Shown: positions 1 through 15,700 of the stretch, piece after piece
Position numbering within the stretch: the stretch's first letter is position 1
Layout of the letters: the number at the start of each line of letters is the position of its first letter
Origin: Wuchereria bancrofti
Taxonomy: Eukaryota > Nematoda > Chromadorea > Rhabditida > Onchocercidae
Assembly: GCA_005281725.1 (NCBI GenBank)
Contig: SSBO01000003.1
Location: 2,223,036-2,287,035, forward strand
Direction: 5' to 3'
DNA length: 64,000 nt
Position numbers and translations under genes: made by a program
Notes under the pieces: model-generated
Databases searched by the model: none
The model's input: the letters and a program-made list of their open reading frames with translations, nothing else
Told to the model about the DNA's origin: nothing

Positions 1-2198
1 AATATACATACATAAACACTTTTCCATCGCAAACAAACAAAATTATCTAACAAATAGGGACAACAACTGGATACTTTCACTATAATAGCAAGAAGCCACG
101 AAGGAAATTTCACAAAGGAACAACAAGAAAACCATAGAGTTAATAAATAATGAAGAAAACAATTTTTCTAATCAAACATAATAGCCAGATAAAAACTATT
201 CGTTTCCAACCAGCTATAAAATATAATTTATTCTTTTCATGATTATTAACTGGAATATCTTTTTCCTTTTTTCATCTTTTGTAATTTTCCGGAATTGATT
301 CCCGACATAAAAAAACACACATGTCACTTAACTTTCGAAATCAAAATGGATAACAACACATAGGGTATTTAGCATGTTATCACAAGAATCGATCGAAAAG
401 AAAATATACAATGTACTGGGAGACGGAGGAAAAAATCTGTTCAAGAACAAACAAAAAACCAGCAAATATAAATCGCAGAAAAAAAAACCATTGCAACAAA
501 GAAAAAGGAAATCTCTACATCTACATCCTAAATTCGTTAAAGTTGTGGCGGCGTGTGGTGCTTCCCTCATCAATAATCACAAAACCTCATCCTACCAAAT
601 GTCAAATTTCCAAGGAGCCGATCAGCTATCCGCTTTTCCTGCATGATACTGGAAATCCTAACCGAAGGAAAACAAAATATAATTCTTCAAACTTCTCCAC
701 GACAATCATCAACTTGATTGCTTTTCCTATTTTTGATTCACTTTAAATTATTTATAATTATAGCGACGGTAGCAACATCTGATTCTGGTATATACATAAA
801 TACGTTATACAAATGATGAAGACCTTCACCACCTGCTGTATTATTACAATTTAAAAGACACATTTCAAATCTTACGCTCATCCCAGCAGCAGTGCTGCTA
901 TAAAAAATAATGGGTAATCTATAACTTTTTTTACCTCCTCAATCCGAATCATCTTTTTAAGACAATATATATTTACCAGAGATTCTTTCGAAATTTGATA
1001 TTTTTTCCTTCACTGAAGGTAGGTGAACCACGCACAACTTACAGGACCATAACAACGCATGCACCAATGATTTGTGAGTTCATTTGTGGACATGATTTTC
1101 TCAAGCTGCACCTAACAAGAACAACTTTAGATACAATTTTTTGCATAAAACACTAATCCCAATAAATAAAATCATGAAGATTCGAGAGATACACATCAAC
1201 TGGTACTTTGTAACATCAGAACTATTAGAAAATTGGTAAATGATGTTGTTAATAATCATTATAAAAGATAACATATACATCTTTCGTAAACAATTGATTC
1301 ATTTTTCAAAAATGGACCACAAATGAGTCATTGGCACAAATGAGTCAATCAATGTACAATAGTAGTAGTAGTAGTACCGATCAAAAAATAAATTAGTTAA
1401 CCAGTATTCAGAGAGAAAAGTCAAAATACAAGTAGTTATACAATAATATATTCATAAATGAAAACACAGTTCAATCAACAGAATAATAATAGCAACACGA
1501 CAGTTGTATTAAGAGCGCCAATAGTAGCAATTCAGAGTGCTTAACCGTAACGTCCAAATTCCAGGCTGGAAAAAAGCTTAGTAAAGAAAAACAACAAAAG
1601 ACCGATGCAGCACAAGACAAAAAAAGTACTAAGACATATTACGAAGGAAAACTTCGTGAAACATATCTGACACTAATTAACCGTCCATTAATCTCTTTTA
1701 GCATCACTGCAAAGTGAAAATAGATTCCTTAGAGTGGTTCGTTGAAATACGTCAATCAGCATTATGTGAAAATGTTACTTGCTGCGTCGAAGTACCATGT
1801 GTACATATATTACACAATTCACGGAGCTACACTTCGCTATGTAATATTTTTCAATCCTCCTTTTACATACTCAGTTCAAACATTCTTAAAAAAAAAGTTC
1901 CACCTTATACAGTCGACTCAGCGAATAACTTTTTTTTAGGAAAAAATTTTTGAAATGTCCCAAAAAACATGAATAGAAGCCAAAGGGAAATAAACTGCCA
2001 TAAATTCGAAGGAAAAATATTTTTCCCGAAATGAAACACTGAATTACAGTATGCATCTGAGATCAATATAATAACATTATAAATTTTTTGTCCACGAAAT
2101 TTCCATTTCAACAATTCCTCCCCATTGTTCAAAACATCTTTGAAGACACCACTTTCTCAAGGTATTTGTATAACTGAGGACTACCTTATTTCGAAAGA
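1..2198. other. 3' flank of the DIN-1 gene, no gene recognised
   Basis: AT-rich, A-run-rich sequence downstream of the DIN-1 stop codon at 2199. Short open frames occur on both strands but none shows a known domain, good splice structure or coding-like composition. There is a short AGT trinucleotide run at about 1361-1376. Part of this stretch is presumably 3' UTR of the minus-strand gene, but I see no convincing AATAAA signal close to the stop codon. Confidence 0.5.
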
Positions 2199-3782
2199 TT
2201 AATTTGCAGACGTAATGACGACGAATAAATAGCTAGCTTTCTGTTGTCTGAATATTTCCAGCAAATCCGGACTATTCTTCTGAAGGAATGCAGATGCAAA
2301 ATCACACGGTGGAAAGATGTGCACAATAGTATTAGGTGTCGGATTCTGCTGAAATAGAGAAGTGTTAAAAAAATCGATATATTATTACATATACAACGTG
2401 ATATAGAACTAACAGTACAATGTTTACAGCCCACAATCAGGTATACCAGTTATTTAACAAATCAAGAAAGTCTTATAGGGGCCCTTTTACAAGAAAAAAA
2501 CAATTAAATTCTTGATCCATCAGATGTGATTATCGCTAGGAAAACAAAAAAAAAAAAAGAAAGAACGAAACCGGAATGAAAAGTCCAAAAACAAGTATTC
2601 AAGAAACTTAGAATTGAAAAGAAACTAGAATCAAACTGCAATTCCGTTTCCTTAATCTCACAAAACGAAAGTAATGACACTTACAAAAACCTAAGTATAC
2701 ATTTCCGAAGCAGTACTTTGAGAACATGGACAGAGAAAAACGCAAACTAACATATTAAATATTAAACGAAAGGAAGTGAAAGTGAAACCTATCAAAATCA
2801 TTTGAAGATATTACCTCGTTGCCAACGTTGCATATTCCAGCAGCTTGTTTTGATTCCAAATAATCGACAAAACGTTCTTTGAGAAGCTCGGACTGATTTT
2901 TTATATCTTCTTTGCTTGGACCACATGAAAGACAAATCAACGCGATGTACGAATGCTCATCCATCATTTTGCATTGAACACCTATAATAGAAAGTTGTTT
3001 TGTCCACATAAGAACCAAAACATGTGTTTTGATAGCTGAAAAAAACTAGTCGTTGAAAAAAAAAAAGAAAAAACCATTGTTATTCTTTTGCAAGGATAAA
3101 CTAATAAAGAACTGAATGATAAAATGAACAACACCGATACACGACTAACTGCCAAGTGATATAAATGGTGACCCAACATACAGTTCGAAGGAAGGATCCG
3201 AAAAGGTGTGAATAGCTTTGCACTTCCCATCAGATAAATTTTAACTCCAAAATAATAAAATTTGAAACATTTCACTCTGAATAAAAAGTATTTGCATACT
3301 TTCAAGCTGACCCGCTTCCATACGCATTCGTTGGTTAATTCTTATTAATGGCATATGATTTGATGTTGTTGTAAATTGATCTAACGAACGTTTGCACATT
3401 TCAGCATTACCGCCAACCTGCAGAAATTCATTTATCATTGCTTCTTCGCAAGATGTATGGAACATCTGTCAGCTCAACAATCACTCACTAAGCATGTTTT
3501 GGTGAAATCGCATGTTACTGTAATCACGCCCATATCGATGCTATTTTTCAAACAGGCAACACCACGGTGTAGTGAAAGTACAAAATATAGAAAATACAAT
3601 ATAATATTATTATACTCTTTACTGATCCACAAATTTATAACTTTCAGTAAAAACGCCACATAAAAATTAGGATTACAAAGATGAATTACATAACCCAGCC
3701 TAAAAATAGTTACCTTATGCATCTGCACACGAGTTTCGTTTGTTTTCAATGCAATTATTCCTTGCCACATGACCGGATAACG
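2199..3782 (-). other. din-1: SPOC domain exons of the DIN-1-like gene
   Basis: Four exons, 3714-3782, 3300-3417, 2815-2981 and 2199-2348, join in phase to about 168 residues ending in TAA. Visible SPOC hallmarks: YPVMWQGIIALKTNE at the start, RINQRMRMEAGQLES in the middle (the Arg-rich face that binds phosphorylated corepressor tails in human SHARP), then KQAAGICNV and VHIFPPCDF, closing with YLFVVITSAN. In the family this domain binds SMRT/NCoR-type corepressors. The basic residues expected for phosphopeptide binding are retained. Confidence 0.92.
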
Positions 3783-6700
3783 CTGTAAATAGATAAAATA
3801 GATGATATTGATCATATAGCATGATAACAAGAAATTAAATAGACTTCTTTTTCTTTTTGTACCAAAATCTGTTTGCTCAGTTCATTTTTACACTGAAGCT
3901 GTTAATGATTAGGCTAACAAGTGAAACAAACCGAATAAATATTAACAGCTCAAGCTGAGAAAACATTACCTGGCTATAGCTAGATGACCCACATTACTTA
4001 CAGCTTAATCAGGATCAGAAGTATGAAACACTGCATATGGTTCAGACGCTTGATAACTGGCACCACATTTCATTTCATCAGTTGAATTAATAACAGTGTA
4101 AAAAGTGCAACCCAGTATCAAACGTATAATCCATCCGCTTATAACTTACCAAACATTGGCACATCTACAGTCAGTAACTAACATAAAATGAATTCAGAAG
4201 CAGCACCTATATAATATTACAGTGGTAGTTTCAGTTTTAAAACCAAACAATAAGTGCAAAAAAGTCGAAAGGAGAAACTTACGGCGATAACAGATGCAAC
4301 CGGTAGACCAGCATAAGTCTTGACTTGCTGCTGTTGCGCTTGTTGTTGTTTCTGTTTCGACGACTGTTTGACATCTTGCTGACGTTGTCCAGCTCCAACA
4401 TGATATATTCCCGATTGCCCAGTCATCTGTAATTGCATTCTCCTCAAACTTAAATATGTACTACAGAGCTTGGCCTGAAGTTCCTGAGACCAGAAAGTCA
4501 TATTTTATTTCTTTTTTAAATAATATACCAATTAAATGTACCTGCTGTGTAGAGAGTAACGATGATTCGCACGAAATCGGAAATGCACCAGTGGCAGCAC
4601 CGTAAAGAGAATTCAGCTGTTGAGCCGCAATATTAGCTTGCTGTGGAGAACAAAGTGTAGTCGCTGGCGAAGACTGCTGATACAGATTAGACGTCAGATA
4701 TTGTTGTTGTTGCTGATGAAGATCCTAAACATAGAATTTCAAGTAAATTTTACCTTGCGAAATTGATGAAAGAAACACAGTAACTTCCCACCATGTATTT
4801 TTCATTCTTTTCCTTTTTACCCAAAATATCCTATCGTAAAGTCATTTTTCAGCATGGGTAATAATAAATAGTATGATTGCCAAATCCATGACGAGAAAGA
4901 CATGGCTGATAACTAACAAATATATCTGCTCTCAGATGATGAAATCATACCGCCTTATGTGGTGCAAACGATGAAGAGTTTACAATGAATGATCAAGAAT
5001 GAAAAAGCCTGAAGATGAAATAATCCCCAGATCTTCAATTTCTTTAAATCATTGTCAGAGAAAAAGATAACGCAACTTATTTGATTGAATCAAAAGAAGA
5101 TTCCAAGTTTACGCTGCACTAATTAATATCAAGGAGAAAAGTGCACTAATATATGTAGATATATCATGTTCTAGAAGCATTATTCTCAACTTACTGAGAA
5201 ACAAGGAAATTGGGCTAAGCTAACCGCTAAATGCGGCTGCTGTTGCTGCTGTCGCTGGGTATCCTGTCGTACAGTGCCAGGCAGTACACCTGCAGTGGCA
5301 ACACCGACTGCTGCTGTTGGATTATTCGGTGGTCCTGAATAACCACCTGGTCCATACGTTCCTGTTGCCGCAGCTACGTTTCCACCACTGTAGGCACTCG
5401 TTGCTGCTGCTGCTGCAAATCGAAACACTAATGGATCAACGCATCATCCTGATACTGCTTTTAAATCAAAGCAGTTACAAATTTCAGTTATTCCACTTAC
5501 GATACACCACATCTATGACAAATGTTTCTGTACAAGTAAAAGCATTATGATACAAATATTTTTGTCGAGTATACCTTGGAAAGTATTAAAGAGTGTTGAA
5601 CGATACATCTGCTGTAAATATTGCTGCTGCATTTGAGTAAATGGTGAAGTGGTGCCAGGTAAACCGATTGCAAATGCAACCGCTTGCTGTGCAGTCGGCG
5701 AAAGTTGTTGTTGTTGCTGTTGTTGATGTTGCACTGTACGATTTACTTGATGTGCAGCATTAGTTGATGCACTTGATCGACTAGCTTGCAAATTTGGTGC
5801 AGTTGCACCCGAAGGCGTAGCTCCAGCACGTCCCATTAATGGTGCAGCAAGCGGTGATGGAATTGGACAATTGTGACGCGTTTCTGCGGAGACTTTCCCC
5901 TGCTGTTGTTGCTGTTGAGTTATTTGAGCCTAAAATATACATATAAAGCTATAAATAAATATAGAATGAATGGACCAACCTCACATAAGCACCTTGAAAA
6001 AGTGTATGGTTTGTTAACCTCGATGCTGCATGAACAAGAAGCTTCAATGAAATATTTTCCTCACCAAGCACAGATGGCTTACCGAAAAAAGAAAAAAAAA
6101 AACATATATATATACATATATAACAGAAAGATATGAAGTGCTGCTCATAAAAACTACCTGCTGTTGGTGTTGTGTTGCTCCGGTTGCCGGTTTCTTCGGT
6201 AGATTAGCATATAAATCATAGGGACTGCTACTGATCGATTCTTGAAGCGGCGTTGTTGATAAACCTATTTGTTTGTTCAAATCTAGTTGCCTGGATGCAG
6301 CAGCTACACTCTGTGCAGCTACCACTGCTGCAGTGCTACATGTAGAAGTCATCATAGGTGAATCGTAATTTATCGATTGCTGTTGTTGCAGGTGTGATTG
6401 AGCTACCAACTGGGTTGTTTGCTGTTGTGATGGCGTTGCCTGCACAACCTGTTGGCGCGCATCGGACAACTGCGACACAGCATGTACAGCACCAGCACTA
6501 ACTGCATTAGCTATATTTTGCATGTTATCTGTGGTTTGCTGTTGCTGCAGGAACAAGTGCTGCTGTTGCTGCTGAAGCGACATCTGAGGTGAAGCAAAGC
6601 TGGCTGTACCAGCTTGCTGAACAGCATTCCTACCTGGGTAATATGATGGTAAATTGCCTGTTGTTACACTCTTTGACTGCAACGGATGTGATTGCTGCTG

Positions 6701-9700
6701 CGGTATCGCAGTAGTTCCCTGTACTCGCTGCTCGATCGGAAGTAAGTGTTGTTGTTGAAGATATGTCGTCTCAGGAACTTTCATGATCTGTGATTGTGAC
6801 TGTTGATAGGACGTTAGACGAGTACCCTGTTGTTGCTGCAGTACCATATGGCTATTACTATGGACAATATTTTGCTGGAGCTGTTGTTGCTGCTGAGGCG
6901 GTTGCGACAAAAGACCCTAGAAAAGATAATTAAGGCAATAGAATATTGAACTGGAAATTACTTGGTACTATTCAGATGCTTTAGAACAGACTCAACTGAG
7001 AAACCGGAACAATAGACATGCCACTACCAATTAATGTGTCGTAAATCAGCGAAGAAATTCAAATTTTATTTCCTACACGAGATATCACTGTGATCAGTCA
7101 TTACCAAATCATTCATACGAAAACATGTCATAAATGATACATATAAATGACTTATTCTGTAAATATGCACATGAACCACTTCTCTTTGACAGTGCAGAGA
7201 TTATGACCAAAGCAGGAGATCTAAGATCCTAGATGCAAAAAGGAGAAGGGAGTAGAGAACTTGTCAATCTATGCATATTAATTTATAGAACAAAGTTGCA
7301 TTTCCAGAACAATTTCAATTCGTAAAAGCGTATTCAACAATGGATTAAACAAAGTGGTTCCGAATATTTCAACACATGTTGGCGCGGCATTATAAATTTG
7401 ATAAGTAGAAAAATCGACAGATACGAATGATCTAAGATGCTAAGTACTGTAAGTGTACCTGCTGCAGAGTTATCTGCTGCGGCATTTGCAGTTGGCGCTG
7501 TTGTTGTGATTGTTGCATATGATAACCGCTGCTTCCATACTGTTGTTGTTGCTGGATATGCGACGGCCCATGTGCAGCACTTTGATAATCATATTGCGAT
7601 GTTTCGGCACCTCTTGAGAAAGTTGTTGGTGGTACAACTTTTTGAGTGATGCTTCCTTGCGTAGACGCAGCCGCAGCTCGTAAAACTGCTTCCTCTTTTG
7701 CCTTCTTTGAGTTTATACGCATTAGTTGCTCAGCATCTACTTCCATATACCCACCGGCCACTACGTCATCAATCACCTACAAAAAGTGGTGCAAAAAATT
7801 TTTACAGTGCCGTCCGGACATATTCGAGGATGCAAACCTGATGGTCGCATGTACCACAATGCTATTAAGACTTTATTAATCCCCAATAAGAATTCCAAGT
7901 CAAGAAACAAACTGAAGTAAACTAGATCCTCACACAACTGACTTTAAAAAGTATCCGTCTAGAGTGAAAAATGCCGAACTCATGCTGGCACTCTCATTTA
8001 TCCCATCCCCAAAAAGATTTTTGTTCAACCCAATTTGTCCAAAAAGAAAACTAAAATTCTACAATCCTATGCACCAAACCATACCAGCTCACGTTACCAT
8101 CTATGTCAGAACATCAACCCAACAACGTCTAACAGCACTGATAGGTCATAGAGCTGACATTTAAAAAAACAGTAGGGATTTTACACAGATTTTTGGGTAC
8201 ATAACAACTCGGTTGCATCCATCCAGTAGCAGCACTGTAATCTAATACTATTGCTAATACAACTATTCTATCACTACTATTAATAATAAGCAGTAAGAAA
8301 TAAAAAAGCATAAAGCGTTAAACAGAATTTTTCCTGAACGAAAAACAAGAAAAAAGTAAATGAGCTGCGCAGTAGCCGGCGGAAAGATATACGGAAAAAT
8401 GAAAGAAGTGCAGTGCAGCGAAAATATATCGAAGTGCAGTGATAATATAAATAGAAAGAATCTATGTGTGAGTGTATGGACAGTAGTGAATTAAATTAAA
8501 AAAGATACCTCGTCAAGATGTGAATCACTTCGCTTATCATCCATGTCCATTTTACCTTTATTGCCATCAGTATCTTCCAGTTGCATTTCCTGCAATAGTT
8601 CTTTAGGCATGATATCCTTAATAGAATGTCTGAGATATGCAATTTATATCTCATAGCACAGGCACTAACTATGTATGGTGAAGCCACGACTAAATAACCG
8701 TCAGAAATTAGAGTCAACTATTTCACTTTTTTGTGTAAGATATAAAACAGCTGCCTTCTGTAAGTCAAAGATAAAAAGATAACCAGTCTACTCTTTTATA
8801 TGATTAGGGTAAACAGTCACAACTGTCTCTTCTACCTAGAAATTTCATAAGTGAAATCAACTCCAAAAGAGAAAAAAATAAAATAAAAGTCTGCCTTGTA
8901 TGTCAGCTTATTACTACTTCTGCTCACATCTTACCTGATGTTCGGCATCTGTTGCTAATTTTGATGTATTGTCATCATTATCGGCATCTGCATTATCTTG
9001 TGAATCGCTCTCTTCCTGCTGCTTATTCGCACTCATATTCGCCACTGCTGCTGTATCCGTCAAGCTATCACGTCTCGAATTTGTACCGCCAACACCTTCA
9101 CTCAAATAATCCATAGCAGCACTACCATCTTCACCGCTATGCTGACTTCGATTATCGTCTAAAACAATCGACTGCACAGCAAATTCGGTTTCCTGAAAAG
9201 GAGACATTATATTTCGACCACGCTTTTTTCCAATTTAACTTAAGTTGTTATGTATCAAAATAAAGTATCTCAACTAATTCTTTACCAACTTACTTACTTA
9301 TACTTGAAATAGATAAATCTATCAGCTGGCAACAATATCCAACCTTAAGAACTTTATCCTCAACTCGCTATAATTGGCTTAAGCAGCTCAGCATTAACAA
9401 TATTACAATCTCATACAGATACATAGGGCTTTCTTAGTAGTGCAAAAACTAGAACGACATAAACCCAGCTACACTACGGTTGGAATTCATGAGATCTTGC
9501 TGAGGTTTCAAACAATTTAGTAGAAGTTCACGATTAAAACAAGCTCAACTTTCTAAGAGTTATAAAGATTAACAGCAAATCTTCTTGGGAATTTATTCAC
9601 ACTTAATCTAGAAAAGACACTAAAAAGGATTTTTCTCAGGAGTATATTTTGCAAAACACGAAAAATTGTGCTGAATCTGACAAAATGCACTACCTCCCTA

Positions 9701-12700
9701 CCGTGCTGTGATATTAACCTGAACTGCATTGTATTGACAACAAAGTGCAAATGCTTGCTTAGTGCATAAATTTACGTACGTATAAGACAAATTTTTTGCA
9801 GTAATTTTCTTGCATGCACAGACCTGCACATCGTGAACATCATCTTGCACTCGAACGGTAGCAATACATTCAGAACCATCCACATGCTCTTCTTCTGCTT
9901 CCATCATCGTCTCTTTCTGAAGATGCTCGACTTCATAAGTGGATTCCCGGCATTGTTGATGCCTGGTACCACCAGAATCATTATCAATATCCTGATCTGG
10001 CAATGAATCAACATCACCAACTCGTCCCTCATCAATCAACTCGAAACTTCCGTTGGATTCTGCATCGTTCACATTGTCCAGAATACTTGCTCCCGACCCT
10101 CCAACATTTTGAGGTTGCTGCTGTTGCTTCGCTACTGCATTACTTACTATATCTACACCATGAACTGTGAGATCGGTAGAACATTCAGCATCTGAATTTG
10201 GTACAAAAATGACTCCTTCGCTGACCACATTACTGGAAAACAACTTCTCTTCATTTTCAGCCTTCTCGACACATTCTTGCTCCGTACCACAAATACGACC
10301 GGTCTTGAGTATTTCTGCAGATCCCGAAATCCTGATCTTCTCTGATCCTAAAATCTGTTGTTGGTCTTGATCCTCAGGACCATCTTCCAGCTGAGTTTCT
10401 AGATTGGCTGATGATGTTGATAGCAAGCTTGTCTGGCCACTTTCGCTGCTATTCGTTGAGGATACTGAATTTTTACGACCAATGACATTGCGATCAACAT
10501 CTCCACCTCCACCTCCTTCATCATCGTCGGATGTGCAAAGCTCCTGTTGCTGTTGCTTTGGTCGATTTTGGTTGAGATCCGTGTTTTCCTGCTATAACAT
10601 AAATGCAATATGTGTTTCCCATGTTTCTATTATGTTTGGTACATCAAATTATCGTACAGCGCAAACTAAGCATTTCTGTTTTCAATACAGCATTAGTTTT
10701 GTTCTTTTAGAAATATGTTTTTCATAAATCTTTAAAAAACAATAAAGAATATCTGCTAAAATGATCTTTGATAACTTCTTTACCAACAGTACTATCATCC
10801 ATCACTCGGGTAAAGTGTTACATGTTATAAAAACCTCGAGTGTTTTGAAACATAATACACACCACAGGCGCTTGAGGTGATGTAATAGTTTTAAGCAAGC
10901 ATATGAGTAAAAAGCAGCATGAAAATTACGAAAATAAGCTAAAAGGAATAAAGTCACAAATGTGATTTTTAGGAACAACTATCCAGAACAGGAATATAAG
11001 TTATACAGTGCACTTCCATGCATGCATGCAAAATGCTTTGAAGAACGAAATTTAACTTTTGTTAAAGTAATTCTCCCGAAAAAGAATACACAAGCATCGT
11101 AAACACTCCCGTCCAAAATGTATTTTGATTTTATTTTTTGGACAAACACACTACATTAGTTCAGAGTAGAGTTCACTGAAGTTTTCTCGCTTCGGGATCT
11201 CATTCAAGACATTACCCAATTGAAAAAAAAGTTACCCCTTTTATTCATCCCTAAAAGTTTTTGATATTTCTGTGACTAATCCAACTTACATTGTATGTAT
11301 GCCCGATGTTTTCCTAAATGACAAGGCTGAAGAACATATACTAGATTAATATATAAATCCGAAAAGAAATGTTTATTCATTCTGCTCTTCTGCTCAGAAC
11401 AAGCGGAATTTTGGCAGCACATTTGAAAAACCGGCTAGGTGAGAAGAAACAGATCCTTGTCCGTCCAAAATTTGTAGAAAATTACATTAGACAGCATTCT
11501 CAACAATAAAGGAAAAATTTTTTCAGCATTTGCTGTTTGGTGCAATACAATTTACTAAAACGCATGCATATTTTGAGAAAGACGGAGTGAATTTTGCTAG
11601 GAAAAAGATGTAAAAGAATAGTAGGACAAATCAGAGTTTAATGCATGATATTACTACGAAGAATAGGGATTCAGAAAAACACATACAAGGAGATAGGATA
11701 TCCAAATTTGCGTAATCGAGATAAAATTTTTCAAAGGTTTTCTCTGCATGTAATCTGTCTAATGAAGAGCTCATTACCACCTGCTTCTTTCTACAAAATA
11801 TCGTACACCAGATAAAAGTAAACACCAACATCCCTTTTGCCATGCTGGTAGTTGCCCTATCCCTCTGGTCAAAAAGTTGCTGGTACTTTTTCCAAGTGTA
11901 GCTGTACAAAAATGGAAGCTTAGTTTTTTTATCTAAAAGAAAATTTGGTAACAAAGCAGCAGTTGCAAACGATGAAGCCAAAAAAAGCCCAAGCAAAAGG
12001 AAAACAATAAACGAAAAACTTACAGGGTGTCTGGATACAATAACACTGTTTGCTGTTACTGAAGATCCATCGGTTTCTAGCTTCTGTTCCACTGAGTCAT
12101 ACTTTTTAGCCTGATCTGACTCATCATGTGAGATATTCTGAAGTGAAGGATATTCATTCGATGTGGTGTGTAAAGTTATATTTGTTGTACATTCTTCCGA
12201 AACACAATCCATTTCCTAAAAATTAAAAATTTCCATCTAAGAAAGGACAAAAAATGTCATGCTCCCTATCCACATTAAGTTAACTCTACATTAGTAGTCA
12301 AAAGATTACTCGCAAATTACGTTATACCGCTTGAGAAGAGACTTCTAAAAAACTTCTGGAACATTACATACGGTGTGCTCCATTCTTACCGTGCCAGGCA
12401 CAGAAGCCACTGATATTTTCGTTGATTGTGGAAGATCAGATCCTGTGTTCGTACCATCGGACAGTAAATCACTTTTGCTTTCCGGTCCGGATATATTATT
12501 TCTCATGTTATTTGCATCAATATTTTCGGGAGACTGAAACGAAAGTCCAACTTAAGTTGTATTTCATTAGAAAAAAAACCTCTTCACTCATCAAAAAAAG
12601 CATTAGCTTCGATTTGTAAGACTTTCAGTCAAACAACGATGGTATGCTTAAACTATTATCATATTACCAACCTTTTGCTAAAAACAAAAATTCAAAATAG

Positions 12701-15700
12701 ATAATCCGTAAAAACTAACTTTACTTGATGGTTCTTGCTTCATTACCACCGCACCCTTGTTTTTCAAATCCTCATAAGAATCAGAATCTGTTCCAGACAT
12801 TTCTGCTTTCAATGATTTCGGCTCCTTTCTGCTCCTTTTTACTTTTTCTGAATCTAAATTCAAGATAAAGAATATTACAACAAATCTACGAATAAAAATT
12901 CTGAGGTCGCAATAAAAATACGTACTTTCAGCTCTAAGATGCCTTTTGCGAGCACCTTCGGTGCCAGATGATTCATGACCCTGAATAACTGTTTTTGGAG
13001 TTCGTTCATTAAAATTAGGTCCGGTACCATCAGTGCATTCATTATTAGCATTATCCACTTTTTGCCGTCCACTTTCACCTTGTAATCTCTCATCTTTTTG
13101 TTTTGTCATAGCTGCTTCTCGTTTCTGTTCCTCATATCGCTCCTGAAATACATAAAACCATTATAATAATCCCAGTGCTTCTTCACATGCACCTTACCTT
13201 TTCGGCTCTCAATTAAACATGTGCAAAGGAACTTTCCTTTGCTTACGTTTATGAGAAAACATTTTACAAACCAAAACAATGAATTCCATTTCACTGCAAC
13301 ACTACTAACTTCAGCAAAGTATACTTCATTTACTTTCAACGAAAAATCCAAGAACATACTTTCTGCTCTCTCTTTAACTTTTTCGCTAGTTTCTTTTCAA
13401 ACTGTCCACTAATTCCAGGCTTTCGATTTTTTTTCTTCTGTTCGGGTGTGGTAGACGTCTTTGCTTTAGTCGGCTTCTTATTATCTTCACGGAACATTGA
13501 AATTTCAATCAAAGATTTCTCCTGAAATGTTCTCCATAGCACTGCACCCTACGAAAAGTATTCTTTTTTCCTTTTTCTTCAAAACAGTTCTACATGAATA
13601 AAAAACATCCTAAGCAACTTAATATAAACAGCTTTTCATCCCGAAATGAACTGCATCACTGCACTTGCACCGCAGAAACAGAATACAGTTGTACTTGTAT
13701 TCTTATTCCCAAGTTACATGAGAAAAGAACAAATACCACTTTCTGCTTTTTTTCTCGAACTCCTACAATGTTTGCAGCAGCAGCTTCACACACTTCATCA
13801 TTTTTGCTGCATCGTTTTTTACCAGTAGCCTTCCTCTCAAGCGATTTTTCCAAAAATTGCTTGTTCTCCACCTTTCGTAGGACAATCTAAAACAAAATTC
13901 ATAAATCTGAAAGTTTTTCAAAACATTTATTATAATCAGTAGTATAATCCTATGCACTTCAGTTCTATTCTTACTTTACTATAACATGTGCTGTTCTACT
14001 GATATAGAATCACTTTCCTAACGGCTGACCTAAATTAGGTACTCACTGTTTTTACGACGTTAAAGGCCTCGTACATTTCCAACTACCAATATTATGATAA
14101 TGTTTACTCGTATCATGGTGCGAGGAATACTGCATAACATATTAATGTTTAAAATATGCATTTTACAAATCAAGAACATGAGAAATGTGCCACGATAATA
14201 CCTTTTTCCCTTCTTCACCAGATTCACCTTCATCACTTCCCTCCAAGTTTTCCTTTTTGCGTTCTTTCTTTAAACTTAAACGCCTAGTATTTCCCGCCTT
14301 CTCTTTCTCGTCTTTTGATTTCTGATTTCCATCGATCTTTGTGGTAGCTCTTTTACCACTCTCCTCCTTTTCATCCTTTTCCTTGTATAACGATGGGACG
14401 ATGGAACCTCTGGAATGTTTCGTACATTCGTCATCCGTGGAATAAGTCCCAAATACGTCATCCAGTGACAACGACGTGGTCTTTTTCTGCAAAAACCATC
14501 ATTTTAACAAAGAAAGCACCCACACCCAAAATCCACGCAAAAGAATGATAATTATTCCGTGAGTACGAATCCAACCGAAGACATAAAAAAGTTCAACGAA
14601 GAACCCACTACTAGAGCTCCTCTATTCCAATCACTCAAGGAAAACAACTACCCGCTATCAACTGATTACTAAAATACATGATACAGATAAACACAATGTA
14701 CCTGCTTTTTACAGGATTTTGATGTTGCTACTTTCCGACTGCGTCTTCGTTTCGAATGTTCGCCCTCTGATTCAGACCTTTCTGAATCCTTGTCAACCTG
14801 CAAATGTCAACGTATAAAACAAATAACTGAAAAAACTTCGGCCACTCAAAACAATTTCTCAAATGCAAAGCTAAGGTCAGCACGAACGTCCAATTATTCA
14901 ATCCAGTACGTCTACGATATATCAGTGAAGTATTGTAAACTATTTTAAACTTAAACTTTCCTATTTATGTTTCTAAGTACTATACAACATCACAATAAAT
15001 TAAAATTTGGGATGCCACAAACTCTACAATCTCAATAATTTTCTCAAAAATTCAAACCCCGTTAGAAAATCAAAAAACAAAAACGCTACCCCATCGTCAT
15101 CATCATCATTACACTCGACTTCATCGTCAGCGAGTAACTTCTTCTGCAGAACCGATTTAGCTTTTCTCACCGATTTACCCTTCGGTTCCGTTTTCTTCTT
15201 TTTGTTGCGAACTCTGGAAGCATCTACTGAAGGACCCGATGAACTACCGGATTCTTCCTCACTGTCTGACGAATCTTTCTCGTCATCAGATGATGAACTC
15301 TCTAGTTGCACTCGCTTTGGCCGATTCTGAAAAACATTAAAATAAGCTAGCATCAACTACAACATCACAGCAGATCATAAACATCATGTGGCCAATTCAA
15401 TTTTAAAATCCAAAACTCAAATTCTTACTTGTTCGTTATTTCGACGACTTTGTGTCCTTTCCTGTAACAACTCCAATGCCCGATTTTTTCTGGCTGCATC
15501 ATCTGGCTTCGAGGATGAGCGCTGCTTGACTCGATCGTACATTGACAAGCCTAGCGATCCCGAAGCCTCTTCTTCCATGAATAATCGTTTCAATTCTCGG
15601 TCAAATGACTAGAAGACTAACGCAATCATAATGAAATTTCCATGAATAATCAGGCTTAGCGGTCAGTCATTTACAGATCCAAATATAGTCTAAAAAAATT